DNA from: Sporomusa sp. KB1
Lineage (GTDB): Bacteria; Bacillota; Negativicutes; Sporomusales; Sporomusaceae
Reading direction: 5' to 3'
DNA: 64,000 nt
NCBI RefSeq assembly: GCF_007830295.1
Contig: NZ_VLKC01000002.1
Location: 276,785-340,784, forward strand
The translations under genes were made by a program, and so were the position numbers. Below, in pieces: positions 41,095-50,660 of this stretch. The notes under the pieces were generated by a model. That model ran no database searches and was not told the DNA's origin. It was given only the letters and a program-made list of their open reading frames with translations. Numbering within the stretch: position 1 is the first letter of the stretch; each line of letters starts with the position of its first letter.

Positions 41095-41305
41095 ATTGTT
41101 CCAGCTCCTTAAACAGTTCCAGCGTGCGTAACGCCTCTTCTTCATCAATGGTCTGAATGGCAAAGCCGGCGTGAATGAGCACATAGTCACCCACCACAGC
41201 ATCAGGCAGCAGCATCAGGCTAACCTCACGCGTTACGCCGCTGATGTCAACTGTACCCAAAAATTCACTGCGCTCAATTATTTTGGCAGGAACAGCCAAA
41301 CACAT
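41078..41305 (-). CDS. hypC: Hydrogenase maturation chaperone HypC
   Basis: A 75-residue protein beginning MCLAVPAKI; the N-terminal Cys2 is essential for binding iron and the hydrogenase large subunit. The OB-fold body contains VDISGVTREVSLMLLPDAVVGDYVLIHAGFA in pieces. The ribosome site AAAGGAG lies inside the end of hypF, so hypF and hypC are translationally coupled. It partners with HypD. Confidence 0.96.
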   Translation of the reverse strand: MCLAVPAKIIERSEFLGTVDISGVTREVSLMLLPDAVVGDYVLIHAGFAIQTIDEEEALRTLELFKELEQYETDS

Positions 41306-41308
41306 AAT

Positions 41309-43582
41309 TTATCGACTCCTTTCCCCCGCAATTACCGCCTGACCTAAGGCCAAACCACCGTCATTGGGTGGTGCCTGACGGTGAAGATATAGTTGAAGTT
41401 TATGTTGTGTGAGCATTCCGATAATTTGTGATAGCAAGGTAATATTTTGAAAAACTCCACCACTCAGAGCAATGTCCCGAATGCCGGTGGCTTTACTAAT
41501 TTTCAGGGTCATATCGCAAATCGCCGCAGCTAACGTAGTATGAAAATCAGCAGCTAGCTGCCCTACTGCCGCACCTTGCTGCAAGGCTTGGCATAAGGCC
41601 GCAAATACCGGTTTAAAATCAAGGTTCCATTGGCCCGCCAATTCTTTTATCCCATAGGCCAGTACCCTGCCTCTGGCCTCCTGCGCTGCCAGCTCAAGCT
41701 CAATCGCCGCCTGACCTTCATAGTTGATGCTCTGGCGGAGACCGAGTAAGGCCGCAGCAGCGTCAAATAGCCGGCCAGCCCCTGATGACAGTGGCGTATT
41801 AATCTTCTTTTCAGCAGCCGCTACTACTAGCTCCCAGCCAGCAGGCAGATCTTGCACTAAGGGTATCGCCTGATGGTTAATAAAGTCCTCGCCATATAGC
41901 TCCTTAAGCAAGCAAACAGCTATGCGCCACGGCTGACGAACAGCCTGCGCCCCACCGGGTAGCGGCAAGTAGGACAAATGCCCGGCTCGCCGGTATTCCC
42001 GTATATCAGCAACTAAAAATTCACCGCCCCACAGGGTGCCATCCGGACCATAGCCTGTGCCGTCAAAGGCAAGGCCAATAACAGGTCCGGTCAACTGGTG
42101 CTCGGCCATAACGGCAGCAATATGGGCATGATGGTGCTGAACAGCGACGGTAGGCAATCCTACTGTTTGTGCATATTTGGTTGACAGGTATTCTGGATGC
42201 AGGTCACAAGCCACTACCACTGGCGTAACCGCAAGCAGCTTTTGCATATGTTTTATGGCTTCAACATAAGACTGATATGTCGGCATATTCTCTAAATCAC
42301 CGATATGAGCACTCAGAAAAGCCTGCTTCCCCCGAGTCAGACAAAACGTATTTTTTAGCTCCCCGCCCACTGCCAATACTGGCGGTAATTCGCGCACCAG
42401 ATTGACAGGTCCAGGCACATAGCCGCGACTGCGGCGGAAAAAGTAGGGTTTATTAAACACTACTTTGACAACTGAATCATCAGCCCGACAATAAATAGCC
42501 CGGTTATGGATCAAGAAATAATCAGCAATCGTATTCAGTCTGCTGATGGCGTCGTTATCCTGATAAGCAATCGGCTCATCACTGAGATTGCCGCTTGTCA
42601 TTACCCAGATATCTGCTGGTGCCAAAAGCAAAGTATGCGCCGGCGTATACGGCAGCATCATGCCAACACAGGGGTTACCCGGGGCAATACTGTCTGCCAG
42701 GCTGTAGCCCTCACCCTTATTCAGCAGCACAATCGGTCTGGCAGCACTAGTTAGTAGTTGTTCTTCCATCGCCGACACCAGGCACTGCGTTTTGCTTGCA
42801 GCCAGACTGCCTGCCATCACGGCAAACGGCTTATCTTCACGCACCTTCCGCTGCCTGAGCTGCGCTACGGCAGCGTCGTCAAAAGCATTAACGGCTAGAT
42901 GATAACCACCAATACCTTTAATAGCCAATATCCGGCCAGCGGCAAGCTGCTTTCTCGCCTCAATAAAGACATCTTCTTCCTGGCTGTCAACCGGCCGTCC
43001 TTCTTTGTCCAGCAATTGGTAAGCCGGCCCACACACTGGGCAGGCATTGGGCTGAGCATGAAAACGTCTATTGGCAGGATTATCATATTCGGCCTGACAA
43101 TCCGGGCACATGATAAAATCACGCATGGTAGTTGCCTGCCGATCATAGGGGATATCATTAATAATAGTAAACCGCGGCCCGCAATCGGTACAATTGATGA
43201 ACGAATAACGGTAACGCCGGTCAGCCGGGTTTAATAGTTCCTCCCGGCAGTGCGAACAGGTAGCCACATCAGGCGAAACCAGCGCGGTTTTAGTTTTGTC
43301 AGCTACACTGGCCGTGATGCGAAAGTCAGCATAACCACATAACGGACAGTCCTTCACCGTAAGCGTGTCAACAATAGCCAACGGCGGCGTTTGGCTGCTT
43401 AGATCCGCCAAAAAGCCACTAATAGCTGATTGACTTCCCTCAACCTCAATCTCTACGCCACTGGCATTATTGGACACCCAGCCCTTTACGCCATATCGCC
43501 GGGCCAAATTATAAACAAAGGGGCGGAACCCCACCCCTTGGACGATACCAGTTATCTGAATATGAACTGCTATATCCATCAT
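41309..43582 (-). CDS. hypF: Carbamoyltransferase HypF
   Basis: A 757-residue protein. HypF uses carbamoyl phosphate and ATP to supply the carbamoyl group for hydrogenase cyanide ligands. Domains in order: acylphosphatase (GIVQGVGFRPFVYNLA near residue 12), two zinc fingers (CSHCREEL near 107 and CPDCQAEY near 157), a YrdC-like domain (about 205-385), and a Kae1-like C-terminal domain with HHHAHIAAVMAEH near 478 and LSGGVFQN near 708. It starts the hypFCDE set; an alternative ATG lies one codon downstream. Confidence 0.97.
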   Translation of the reverse strand: MMDIAVHIQITGIVQGVGFRPFVYNLARRYGVKGWVSNNASGVEIEVEGSQSAISGFLADLSSQTPPLAIVDTLTVKDCPLCGYADFRITASVADKTKTALVSPDVATCSHCREELLNPADRRYRYSFINCTDCGPRFTIINDIPYDRQATTMRDFIMCPDCQAEYDNPANRRFHAQPNACPVCGPAYQLLDKEGRPVDSQEEDVFIEARKQLAAGRILAIKGIGGYHLAVNAFDDAAVAQLRQRKVREDKPFAVMAGSLAASKTQCLVSAMEEQLLTSAARPIVLLNKGEGYSLADSIAPGNPCVGMMLPYTPAHTLLLAPADIWVMTSGNLSDEPIAYQDNDAISRLNTIADYFLIHNRAIYCRADDSVVKVVFNKPYFFRRSRGYVPGPVNLVRELPPVLAVGGELKNTFCLTRGKQAFLSAHIGDLENMPTYQSYVEAIKHMQKLLAVTPVVVACDLHPEYLSTKYAQTVGLPTVAVQHHHAHIAAVMAEHQLTGPVIGLAFDGTGYGPDGTLWGGEFLVADIREYRRAGHLSYLPLPGGAQAVRQPWRIAVCLLKELYGEDFINHQAIPLVQDLPAGWELVVAAAEKKINTPLSSGAGRLFDAAAALLGLRQSINYEGQAAIELELAAQEARGRVLAYGIKELAGQWNLDFKPVFAALCQALQQGAAVGQLAADFHTTLAAAICDMTLKISKATGIRDIALSGGVFQNITLLSQIIGMLTQHKLQLYLHRQAPPNDGGLALGQAVIAGERSR

Positions 43583-43601
43583 AAAGAAACTCCTAAAAAT
43601 A

Positions 43602-44957
43602 CTAGCTTTGACTGGTTATTGCCAGTTTGGCCTGAATCATGATAGCGCATTCCAGACGTTTTTTCTGCAGCTCACAGCCTATTTCATAAGGCTGATGCAA
43701 ATCATGATGGAACAAATCAGCATTGGCATGACAGCCGCCGCTACAGTAGAATCTGGCCCAGCACTCACGGCAAATTGGCTTATTGAGCACATGAGCCTGA
43801 CGAAATTTTACTGGTAATTCGGTGTTCTTGACACCCTCATAGATATTGCCTAATTTATATTCATCCCGCCCGACAAACTGGTGACAGGGATATAAATCAC
43901 CCTCAGGAGTAACAGCAAAATACTCATGCCCTGCACCACAGCCACTCAGGCGTTTGGCAACACAGGGACCCTGACCCAAATCCAGGTTGAAGTGGAAAAA
44001 GTCAAAGCCTTTGCCTGCCAGCTTGCGCTTTAAATACTCCGCGGCTAATAGCTCATATTGGCGGAATAACTCGGGCAAATGCTCTTCTGTTAAGGCATAA
44101 TCAACATCTTTGGCCACAACCGGTTCCACTGACAGCTGACCAAACCCCTGATCAGCCATTGATAATACATCGGCGGCAAAATCAAGATTATAGGCCGTAT
44201 AGGTACCACGCAGGTAATAGTTCTGATCACCACGCGAAGCGGCTACCTGTTTACAGCGCGTAATAACCTTATCATAGCTGCCGCTGCCATCAACCCGTGG
44301 GCGCATACGGTCATGAACCTCCGGCCGGCCATCCAGGCTAAGGACTAAACTGATAGTATTATCGTTAAGGTACTGAATGATATCATCTGTCAGCAATAAC
44401 GCATTCGTAGTCAGTGTTAGTTTAAACACCTTATCCGTCTCAGTCTCCCGTTTTCTCACATAACTGACAACATGACGGACAGTGTCCATATTTAAAAGCG
44501 GTTCCCCACCAAAAAAGTCCAATTCACAATGACGGCGTTGCCCACTATTTTCAATAATGAAATCAACAGCCCGTTCACCAACCTCTTTGGACATCAGTCC
44601 ACGGCTATGGCCAAAATCACCTGTCCCGGCAAAACAGTAACCGCAGCGCAGGTTGCAATCATGAGCCACATGTAAACACAATGATTTCACCAGTGGCTTA
44701 TCCCGAAAGGTTAGCGGCACCGTTAATTCAGGGGCAAACAATTGTCCAGCTGCCATCAGTTCCTTTAGTTCAGTTAAAGCTTCGGTAAGCGCTGCTGCTT
44801 CATATTTATCTGTAAGGGCGGCAATAACTTCCGCCTCGTTGACACCGTTAAAAATATCTAATATATCGTACACCAAACTGTCAACAATATGCACGGCACC
44901 ACTATTAATATCAAGAACAATGAATAAATCGTTTATTGTAAATTTATGAACTTGCAT
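43602..44957 (-). CDS. scfB: SCIFF peptide maturase, radical SAM/SPASM protein
   Basis: A 451-residue protein with AAAGG before ATG. The radical-SAM cluster motif is HDCNLRCGYCFAG near residue 98, and an FFGGEPLLN segment follows. The C-terminal SPASM region holds further cluster cysteines (CGAGHEYF, YPCHQF, then CRECWARFYCSGGCHAN). It matches maturases that form thioether links in the six-cysteine SCIFF peptide, encoded just upstream at 45072. A terminator-like hairpin separates the two genes. The N-terminal 90 residues are a peptide-recognition domain of the RRE type (inference). Confidence 0.93.
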   Translation of the reverse strand: MQVHKFTINDLFIVLDINSGAVHIVDSLVYDILDIFNGVNEAEVIAALTDKYEAAALTEALTELKELMAAGQLFAPELTVPLTFRDKPLVKSLCLHVAHDCNLRCGYCFAGTGDFGHSRGLMSKEVGERAVDFIIENSGQRRHCELDFFGGEPLLNMDTVRHVVSYVRKRETETDKVFKLTLTTNALLLTDDIIQYLNDNTISLVLSLDGRPEVHDRMRPRVDGSGSYDKVITRCKQVAASRGDQNYYLRGTYTAYNLDFAADVLSMADQGFGQLSVEPVVAKDVDYALTEEHLPELFRQYELLAAEYLKRKLAGKGFDFFHFNLDLGQGPCVAKRLSGCGAGHEYFAVTPEGDLYPCHQFVGRDEYKLGNIYEGVKNTELPVKFRQAHVLNKPICRECWARFYCSGGCHANADLFHHDLHQPYEIGCELQKKRLECAIMIQAKLAITSQS

Positions 44958-45041
44958 TGTAATTCCTTTCTACTTGAATTGAGGCAGCTTAGAAACGTTC
45001 CTACCGCAGGCTGCCCGGAAAAATGTGCCGCCAAAAAAGTA

Positions 45042-45065
45042 AGCCCCTTGTCCGGGCAAGGGGCT
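45042..45065 (-). terminator. Attenuating terminator between scfA and scfB
   Basis: The nine-base arms AGCCCCTTG / CAAGGGGCT with a six-base loop are followed on the minus strand by a T-rich run. It lies just after the scfA stop and would keep the peptide in excess over its maturase. Confidence 0.8.
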
Positions 45066-45071
45066 GGTACA

Positions 45072-45218
45072 CTATGCCTGCTGCTGGCAAACCTGATTGC
45101 CGACAGTGCAGGAAGTCTTGCAAGCCGACTGACAGGAAGCCTGGCATTCTCCACAGCCGCCAGTCTGTACTGTTTGAGTAAGTGATGCTTTATTAATTGT
45201 TACAACATGCTTTTTCAT
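45072..45218 (-). CDS. scfA: SCIFF ribosomal peptide precursor (six cysteines in forty-five residues)
   Basis: A 48-residue peptide with GGGGG ten bases before the ATG. It begins MKKHVVTINKASLTQTV and carries six cysteines at 22, 25, 29, 33, 37 and 44, in the highly conserved core CGECQASCQSACKTSCTVGN. This is the SCIFF family precursor, almost universal in Clostridia and relatives, converted by the radical-SAM maturase ScfB into a thioether-linked product of unknown role. Too short to be seen by usual gene-length cut-offs; the partner gene is next downstream. Confidence 0.96.
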   Translation of the reverse strand: MKKHVVTINKASLTQTVQTGGCGECQASCQSACKTSCTVGNQVCQQQA

Positions 45219-45351
45219 AGTTAATTCCCCCCTTACCTACGCAACTATGTAATTACTTCTTACTTTACTATTTTAGCCCTTTTGTCAGCAGTAATCAATA
45301 GGAAAAGGAGATCGCCCTGCCAGCAACTGACAAGAATCGTTTCCCTCACCA

Positions 45352-46452
45352 TTATTTGTTTTTGGCGGCCGGGGCCAGAACAATCTTAACAGGCAGGCTG
45401 GATGCGCCTGGCGGTGAAAATGTCAGCCACAGCGATTGCCCCCCTGCATAGTCGCCAAGATGAGTAACTTCATTGTCTCTCTTATTACCAAAAAACAGTG
45501 TATTGGCTGGGGTTCCGATTGTATATTCTTCCTGATGGCGGTATTTTACCTGCATCCCGCCTGCATATGCCCCACCCCGGGGATTTAAATAGACGGCATA
45601 GTTATTTTCAAATGCGGTAGGTAAAAACAGCTTGTACATAACACCATAGTTGCCATAGTTAAGTGTCTTTGAACCATCGGTGGCATCAATACCGCTAACA
45701 TAAGTATCAAGTTTGTTATCAGCCAGAGTAATAGCCATTACGCCATCCTGGGCTGGGTTATAGACTTGGCTGGGAACAAGTATCCGGTCCCGGCCAGAGA
45801 AGGTTCCCCTAAGCCGGTGATTGGTGTTTGGCAATACACTGGCCGTGGCAGCAAACGTAGCCGGATCAGCATCAACAGGCAACATCATAATAACAACTTT
45901 AATTGGTGCTTTGCTCTGGAAATCATAGATGCCATTAACAAGTTCATCCGGGGCAACAACTGTCTTAGTAAGGATTGGTTCTAACAAGGCTGTCCCTTTG
46001 GCAGGCACCTCAATAAGCTCGTTCTCCGCTTGTTTTAGATAATTCATTTCAGCGGCTTTGCCTACTGCCAGATAATCCAAACCCGGACCACCCAGTCCAT
46101 ACTGATTGACCACAACATCATTTGCTGTGTCCGAGTCGTTGACCAAGAGAACAACAATCTTTTTTAACTCCTTGGTCGCATTCACATGGTGAAAAAATAG
46201 CCGGATATCGCCACTTACGGTATCCTGATACATAATACCATCATCTTCTACCATCTCTGGGCTGTCTGATAACAGCAGCGTGCCGCCCTGGTCCGTCATC
46301 GTAACAGGCAGTTCTGATAGGTTAAGCATATCAATATTTGCCGGAAAACCGGACTTGGCCAGCGTAAGCTGAGGTGTAAAAATAAAACTAACGGCAAGTG
46401 TAACAACCACGATCACACTCACCTGGCGTAACAAATTCAACAAATTCAACAA
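45352..46452 (-). CDS. Exported protein of unknown function
   Basis: About 366 residues from the TTG at 46452, seven bases after AGGAGG; TTG at 46449 is an alternative. The N-terminus is a signal peptide (LLNLLNLLRQVSVIVVVTLAVSF then TLA near residue 31). The mature part is rich in beta-strand residues and resembles exported proteins of Firmicutes with no defined enzyme motif, such as NQYGLGGPGLDYLAVGK. No membrane anchor is seen at the C-terminus. It is followed by no clear terminator and preceded by the polysaccharide deacetylase gene, so the two may act at the cell envelope (inference). Confidence 0.6.
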   Translation of the reverse strand: MLNLLNLLRQVSVIVVVTLAVSFIFTPQLTLAKSGFPANIDMLNLSELPVTMTDQGGTLLLSDSPEMVEDDGIMYQDTVSGDIRLFFHHVNATKELKKIVVLLVNDSDTANDVVVNQYGLGGPGLDYLAVGKAAEMNYLKQAENELIEVPAKGTALLEPILTKTVVAPDELVNGIYDFQSKAPIKVVIMMLPVDADPATFAATASVLPNTNHRLRGTFSGRDRILVPSQVYNPAQDGVMAITLADNKLDTYVSGIDATDGSKTLNYGNYGVMYKLFLPTAFENNYAVYLNPRGGAYAGGMQVKYRHQEEYTIGTPANTLFFGNKRDNEVTHLGDYAGGQSLWLTFSPPGASSLPVKIVLAPAAKNK

Positions 46453-46541
46453 AAATATACCTCCTAATAAGACAAGACTTAGCTTGATCACCTACCGGTA
46501 TTATAACAGACTCTATCCAGCCCTTCAACCACTGGCCTATT

Positions 46542-47297
46542 TTACCATAAAGGCGCCAGCTTCCCATAAATTTGCGCCCTGAGCAGCCGCAGGCGAAATT
46601 CCCATAAACCATATTTGGGACGAGGGATATTGACACGGTTGAGCTGATAGACATCTCCGCTTGTCGTGCCTAAACCTGGCCGACCAGTGCAAGCCCCTGT
46701 ATAACCAGCTTGCTGCACCCCAGCAATTGTCACACTATCATACTGCCCATACGGGTAGGCTAGAAACTCAACAGGCTGCCCCAGATTAGTCTCAAGCACC
46801 TGCTTGGAACGCACAAGCTCAGCCAATTGCTCCGGCGGACTGATTTCATTTAAAGCCACATGACTAAAGGTGTGTGAACCTATTTCCATTCCCTTCTGCT
46901 GCAACGCTTTCAGTTGTTCCCAGGTCATATATTCGGTTTGACCCACTTGTCCGGCAATAACAAATACAGTACCCTTCATACCGTGCTTCTCCATAATAGG
47001 CAAGGCGGTCAAATAATTATCCTCATAACCATCATCAAAGGTAATAACTACCGGCTGGGAAGGCAGCTTGCCACCACCTTGTCTGGCTGCAAATAATTCG
47101 CTTAAGGAAATGGCGGTATAGCCATTCTCTGCTAAATACTGCATCTGCTGGTCGAATTCATCGGCATCAATGCTATATATCTCAGGCAAACTGCTCACCT
47201 GATGGTAGGCCAGAATGGGCACACCACCACCAGGAGCCAGTAACCAAAGGCTAACTAGTAAAATAAAGGCACCAATAACTTGTAAACTTCGTATCAT
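46542..47297 (-). CDS. Polysaccharide deacetylase (CE4 family), membrane-anchored
   Basis: A 251-residue protein with an N-terminal hydrophobic segment (about residues 5-24) acting as an anchor or signal. The NodB domain has the metal and catalytic motifs TFDDGYEDN near residue 86, SHTFSH near 141 and AYPYGQ near 180. These enzymes remove acetyl groups from peptidoglycan or other beta-1,4-glycans. The ATG overlaps the whiA stop by one base (TAATG), so translation is probably coupled to whiA. Confidence 0.9.
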   Translation of the reverse strand: MIRSLQVIGAFILLVSLWLLAPGGGVPILAYHQVSSLPEIYSIDADEFDQQMQYLAENGYTAISLSELFAARQGGGKLPSQPVVITFDDGYEDNYLTALPIMEKHGMKGTVFVIAGQVGQTEYMTWEQLKALQQKGMEIGSHTFSHVALNEISPPEQLAELVRSKQVLETNLGQPVEFLAYPYGQYDSVTIAGVQQAGYTGACTGRPGLGTTSGDVYQLNRVNIPRPKYGLWEFRLRLLRAQIYGKLAPLW

Positions 47298-48256
47298 TAT
47301 TTGTTCATCTCATCTTCTGGTTGGCGAAAACCTAAGGATTGAGCTATTTCTCCCAGCTTGCGCAGGCGGTGATTGATGCCTGACTTACCAATCCGCCCTT
47401 CCAAGACCTCTACCAATTCAGATAAAGTGGCCTCCGGATAGGCTAGCCGGGCCTCAGCCACCTCCCGCAGCGGTGGCGTCAGCTTATCAATCCCCATAGC
47501 CTCAGCAATAGCGTGGATACTATCAACCTGCCGCACGGCAGCATTTACAGTTTTTTGCAGATTGGCTGTCTCGCAGTTAACCAGTCGGTTAACCTGGTTG
47601 CGCATATCTTTAACAACCCGTACATTTTCAAAAGTCAACAAGGCACTGTGGGCACCAATAATTTGGAGAAAAGCGGTAATGGCATTCCCCTCCTTTAAAT
47701 AGACAATATAGTCGTCTTTACGATCAGTCATGCGCCCTGGCAAATCAAGCGATTTCATGACTCGTACCAGCGATTTCGCCAGATCGACATTGCCTGTTAC
47801 CAATTCCAGATGGTAAGAGCCCTCCGGGCGGTTAACTGAGCCAGCTCCCAAAAATGCCCCCCTGAGATAGGCCCGGCGGCAGCAGACTTTGCGAAGAATT
47901 CCCCGGTCTGAATGAACGTTAAGGCCGCCGTCCCGCATAATGCCTAACGTTGCCAACAGTTTGTTAACCCCGGGTGACGGTATTACCCGTACATGATACG
48001 TATTATTTTTTTTAAGCCGCCGTCCTCTGGTCACAACCACTTCGGTTTTTATATTCGCATAGCCTTTTATCAGACCAAGTACTTTCCGGGTAACGGCAGC
48101 ATTCTCGCTGCTAAAATTGATACCCAGGTTGGCATTGCCACCAATAGACATTGCCCCCCCCATCCGGATGAGCGCTGCTAGTTCGGCAGCATCACAACAA
48201 CTGCGCCCACCGGTTATGTGGGCCAACTCATTTTTTACTTCCGTTGAAAACGACAA
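47297..48256 (-). CDS. whiA: WhiA, DNA-binding regulator of the sporulation/division type
   Basis: A 319-residue protein starting at TTG. The N-terminal LAGLIDADG-like domain reads SFSTEVKNELAHI and later RRAYLRGAFLGAGSVNRPEGSYHLE. The C-terminal helix-turn-helix includes LTPPLREVAEARLAYPEATLSELVE and KSGINHRLRKL. In Streptomyces WhiA controls sporulation and in Bacillus it affects cell division and chromosome segregation. Order rapZ-yvcK-whiA is conserved in Firmicutes. It is followed by the coupled deacetylase gene. Confidence 0.96.
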   Translation of the reverse strand: MSFSTEVKNELAHITGGRSCCDAAELAALIRMGGAMSIGGNANLGINFSSENAAVTRKVLGLIKGYANIKTEVVVTRGRRLKKNNTYHVRVIPSPGVNKLLATLGIMRDGGLNVHSDRGILRKVCCRRAYLRGAFLGAGSVNRPEGSYHLELVTGNVDLAKSLVRVMKSLDLPGRMTDRKDDYIVYLKEGNAITAFLQIIGAHSALLTFENVRVVKDMRNQVNRLVNCETANLQKTVNAAVRQVDSIHAIAEAMGIDKLTPPLREVAEARLAYPEATLSELVEVLEGRIGKSGINHRLRKLGEIAQSLGFRQPEDEMNK

Positions 48257-48273
48257 GGGCCTCAGTCCTTCAG

Positions 48274-49629
48274 TTAATCTTTTAATTTCTTGATACTTTC
48301 CGCCATAATGTAATAATCTAACAAGCGCATTCGGTCAGAATTAAGCTTCAAATCATACACCAGCGACATAAGCGTGCGCGACAGCCTTGCCGGATCATGA
48401 CGCACCAGATTAGTTTCGCTAACAAGGTTGGCTTTCACTACTTTAATTCCCAATTTCTCAATGGCCTCAATGTCCGGCTCTACCGGATAGGCCCCCTGCT
48501 CAGCATAAATTTCCCGCAATTCGGGCGCTATTTCCTGCACATTCACAACCGCAATGTCAATTGTGCCTGGACCAGAATGGTCAAGAATGGCCTTAATGTG
48601 ATCATAGGCACTATAACCATCAGTTTCACCAGGCTGGGTCATAACATTACAAATATATATTTTAACAGCATCACTGTCACTTACAGCCTCGGCAATACCC
48701 TGTACCAATAAATTAGGAATAACACTGGTATAGAGACTGCCTGGCCCCAGGATACAGGCATCTGCGTCACGTATGGCCTCTATAGCCCCTTTTAGCGGCC
48801 TGACATCCCGGGGCTCAATATATACCTGTTTAATTGTTTTGCCTGACAAGGGAATCTTTGATTCCCCTTTAACGATAGTACCGTCAGTCATTTTGGCTGC
48901 CAGCAGCACCCGTTCGGTCGAAGAAGGCAGCACTTGTCCACGTACGGCCAATACCTTACTGGACTCTTTAAGTGCCTGCTCAACATCACCAACGATTTCA
49001 GTCATAGCGGCAATAAACAGATTACCAAAGTTATGACCAGCTAATTCTCCTGTGCCACCAAAGCGGTGCTGAAATAGCTTTTCCATCAGCGGTTCCGTAT
49101 CAGCAAGCGCCACCAGACAGTTGCGCAAATCACCTGGCGGAATAATCCCCAGATCCGCGCGCAGTCGTCCGGATGACCCGCCATCGTCTGCTACCGTAAC
49201 CACTGCCGTAAGATTACTGGTAATGCTTTTTATTCCCCGTAATAGCACAGATAAGCCGGTACCACCGCCAATAACAGTAATCGCCGGGCCGCGGTTAAGC
49301 TTCCGTTTTTCAAAAATAATCTCCACAAGCTTATCAGAGCCTTCAGGCACCAGTACACTAATGACAGACTTTATAATCTGCTGCGTTGCTGCCAGCATAA
49401 TACTAAGACCAAGCAGTATTATAGCAGTTCCGGTAATGGTAGTCACAGCATAATAGTAGTTACCTGTCGTCAAATAAAACAACCGGAAAATCGCTTCTTC
49501 CACTACCCCAATATATTTATAGTTAAAAACAATAGCCAAGCCTAAACTGGCACAAATAACACCTGCGGAAAATAACAGCAGCCAGCGCTTGAACTTCATG
49601 CCTGGATAAAGCCACTTTAGAAAATGCAT
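48274..49629 (-). CDS. yvcK: YvcK/gluconeogenesis factor family protein with N-terminal membrane segments
   Basis: A 451-residue protein from the ATG at 49629, with a GGGGGTGAAGG leader; the longer frame contains a repetitive stretch and lacks a ribosome site. Two hydrophobic segments (about residues 12-35 and 50-80) precede the CofD/YvcK domain, which begins ITVIGGGTGLSVLLRGIK and contains TVADDGGSSGRLRADLGIIPPGD. YvcK supports growth on gluconeogenic carbon and cell shape in Bacillus and binds UDP-sugars. The membrane extension is found in some Firmicute homologues. Confidence 0.92.
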   Translation of the reverse strand: MHFLKWLYPGMKFKRWLLLFSAGVICASLGLAIVFNYKYIGVVEEAIFRLFYLTTGNYYYAVTTITGTAIILLGLSIMLAATQQIIKSVISVLVPEGSDKLVEIIFEKRKLNRGPAITVIGGGTGLSVLLRGIKSITSNLTAVVTVADDGGSSGRLRADLGIIPPGDLRNCLVALADTEPLMEKLFQHRFGGTGELAGHNFGNLFIAAMTEIVGDVEQALKESSKVLAVRGQVLPSSTERVLLAAKMTDGTIVKGESKIPLSGKTIKQVYIEPRDVRPLKGAIEAIRDADACILGPGSLYTSVIPNLLVQGIAEAVSDSDAVKIYICNVMTQPGETDGYSAYDHIKAILDHSGPGTIDIAVVNVQEIAPELREIYAEQGAYPVEPDIEAIEKLGIKVVKANLVSETNLVRHDPARLSRTLMSLVYDLKLNSDRMRLLDYYIMAESIKKLKD

Positions 49630-49642
49630 TCCTTCACCCCCG

Positions 49643-49767
49643 AGCAGGTAATAAACGCCCTTCTGTTTCGTTGCTCTTGCGAGCACTCCCTCCGGCGTAC
49701 TTTTGAGTACGACTGTGGTCGCATCCTCATCGTGCCTCACAGCTGAACATTCTAACCTGCTCTGCAC
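49643..49767. repeat. Intergenic element with several short hairpins between yvcK and rapZ
   Basis: It contains the perfect hairpin CGTACT-TTTG-AGTACG at 49696-49711 and GCTC-TTGC-GAGC at 49673-49684, and is more G+C-rich than usual intergenic DNA. It is open in frame with yvcK but shows no protein similarity, so it may be a dispersed repeat rather than coding sequence. Confidence 0.4.
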
Positions 49768-49781
49768 TTGTAGTATTTCCG

Positions 49782-50660
49782 TTACTCAATGACATTGTGT
49801 TTTATATCCCGATGTTCTACATTAACCTTAAAGCCTTTGCCTTTCAGGTATTCAAACATCTTCTCGGCAATAAATACCGAGCGATGTAAGCCTCCGGTGC
49901 ACCCGATAGCAATAACCAGCTGGCTTTTTCCCTCTTTGATATAGTGAGGAACAAGAAAATCAACCAAACCTGATAGTTTTTCCATAAACTGCTGGGTAAC
50001 AGGCCATTTCCAGATATAGTCACCCACTACGGCCTCACGTCCGCTTTTGCGCCGCAAAGACTCGACATAAAAAGGATTGGGCAAAAACCGAACATCCATT
50101 ACCAGGTCAGCATCAAGTGGCATGCCATGTTTAAAACCAAAAGACACGACTGTAACTGTCATGCGCTCATGTTCGTGCTCTTCTGCAAACAGGGCCGTAA
50201 TCTTGCCGCGAAGCTCGGCAGTAGAGAGTCCAGAGGTATCAATTATATGTGTAGCCCGTCCCCTGATTTGCTCCAGTCTGTCTCGCTCCCGGCTTATGCC
50301 CTCACTGATCCGGCCATGAGGGGCCATAGGATGACGGCGGCGGGTTTCCTTATAACGGCGGATAATCGTTGCATCTGAGGCTTCCAGAAATAAAATCTCA
50401 TACAGTAAACCCTGGTTCTCCATCCCCTCCAGCACTTGAACCAATTTATCAAAAAATTCACCGCCGCGAATATCAACCACCAGCGCAATTTTGGTAACCT
50501 TGCCACCAGATTGGGCACATAGTTCAGCAAATTTAGGGATCAGCATAGGCGGTAAATTATCTACACAAAAATAACCCAGATCTTCCATCGCACGGACCAC
50601 CTGAGATTTTCCTGCTCCTGACATTCCAGTAATAATTACCAGCCGAAAGTTATCTATCAT
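49782..50660 (-). CDS. rapZ: RNase adapter RapZ / nucleotide-binding protein
   Basis: A 292-residue protein from the ATG at 50660, with GAGGTG upstream. Walker A motif GMSGAGKS near residue 12 is followed by the conserved RAMEDLGYFCVDNLPP and a C-terminal domain with IGCTGGLHRSVFIAE near 260. In Escherichia coli RapZ directs RNase E to the GlmZ small RNA; in Firmicutes its role is less clear. It starts the rapZ-yvcK-whiA set. Confidence 0.95.
   Translation of the reverse strand: MIDNFRLVIITGMSGAGKSQVVRAMEDLGYFCVDNLPPMLIPKFAELCAQSGGKVTKIALVVDIRGGEFFDKLVQVLEGMENQGLLYEILFLEASDATIIRRYKETRRRHPMAPHGRISEGISRERDRLEQIRGRATHIIDTSGLSTAELRGKITALFAEEHEHERMTVTVVSFGFKHGMPLDADLVMDVRFLPNPFYVESLRRKSGREAVVGDYIWKWPVTQQFMEKLSGLVDFLVPHYIKEGKSQLVIAIGCTGGLHRSVFIAEKMFEYLKGKGFKVNVEHRDIKHNVIE

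Noticed and set aside
44946..45185. Plus-strand frame covering scfA
   Set aside because: The opposite strand carries the conserved six-cysteine peptide with a ribosome site; the plus frame is a shadow.
49630..49767. N-terminal extension of YvcK
   Set aside because: No ribosome site, no similarity, and hairpin-rich DNA; the ATG at 49629 has a good leader.
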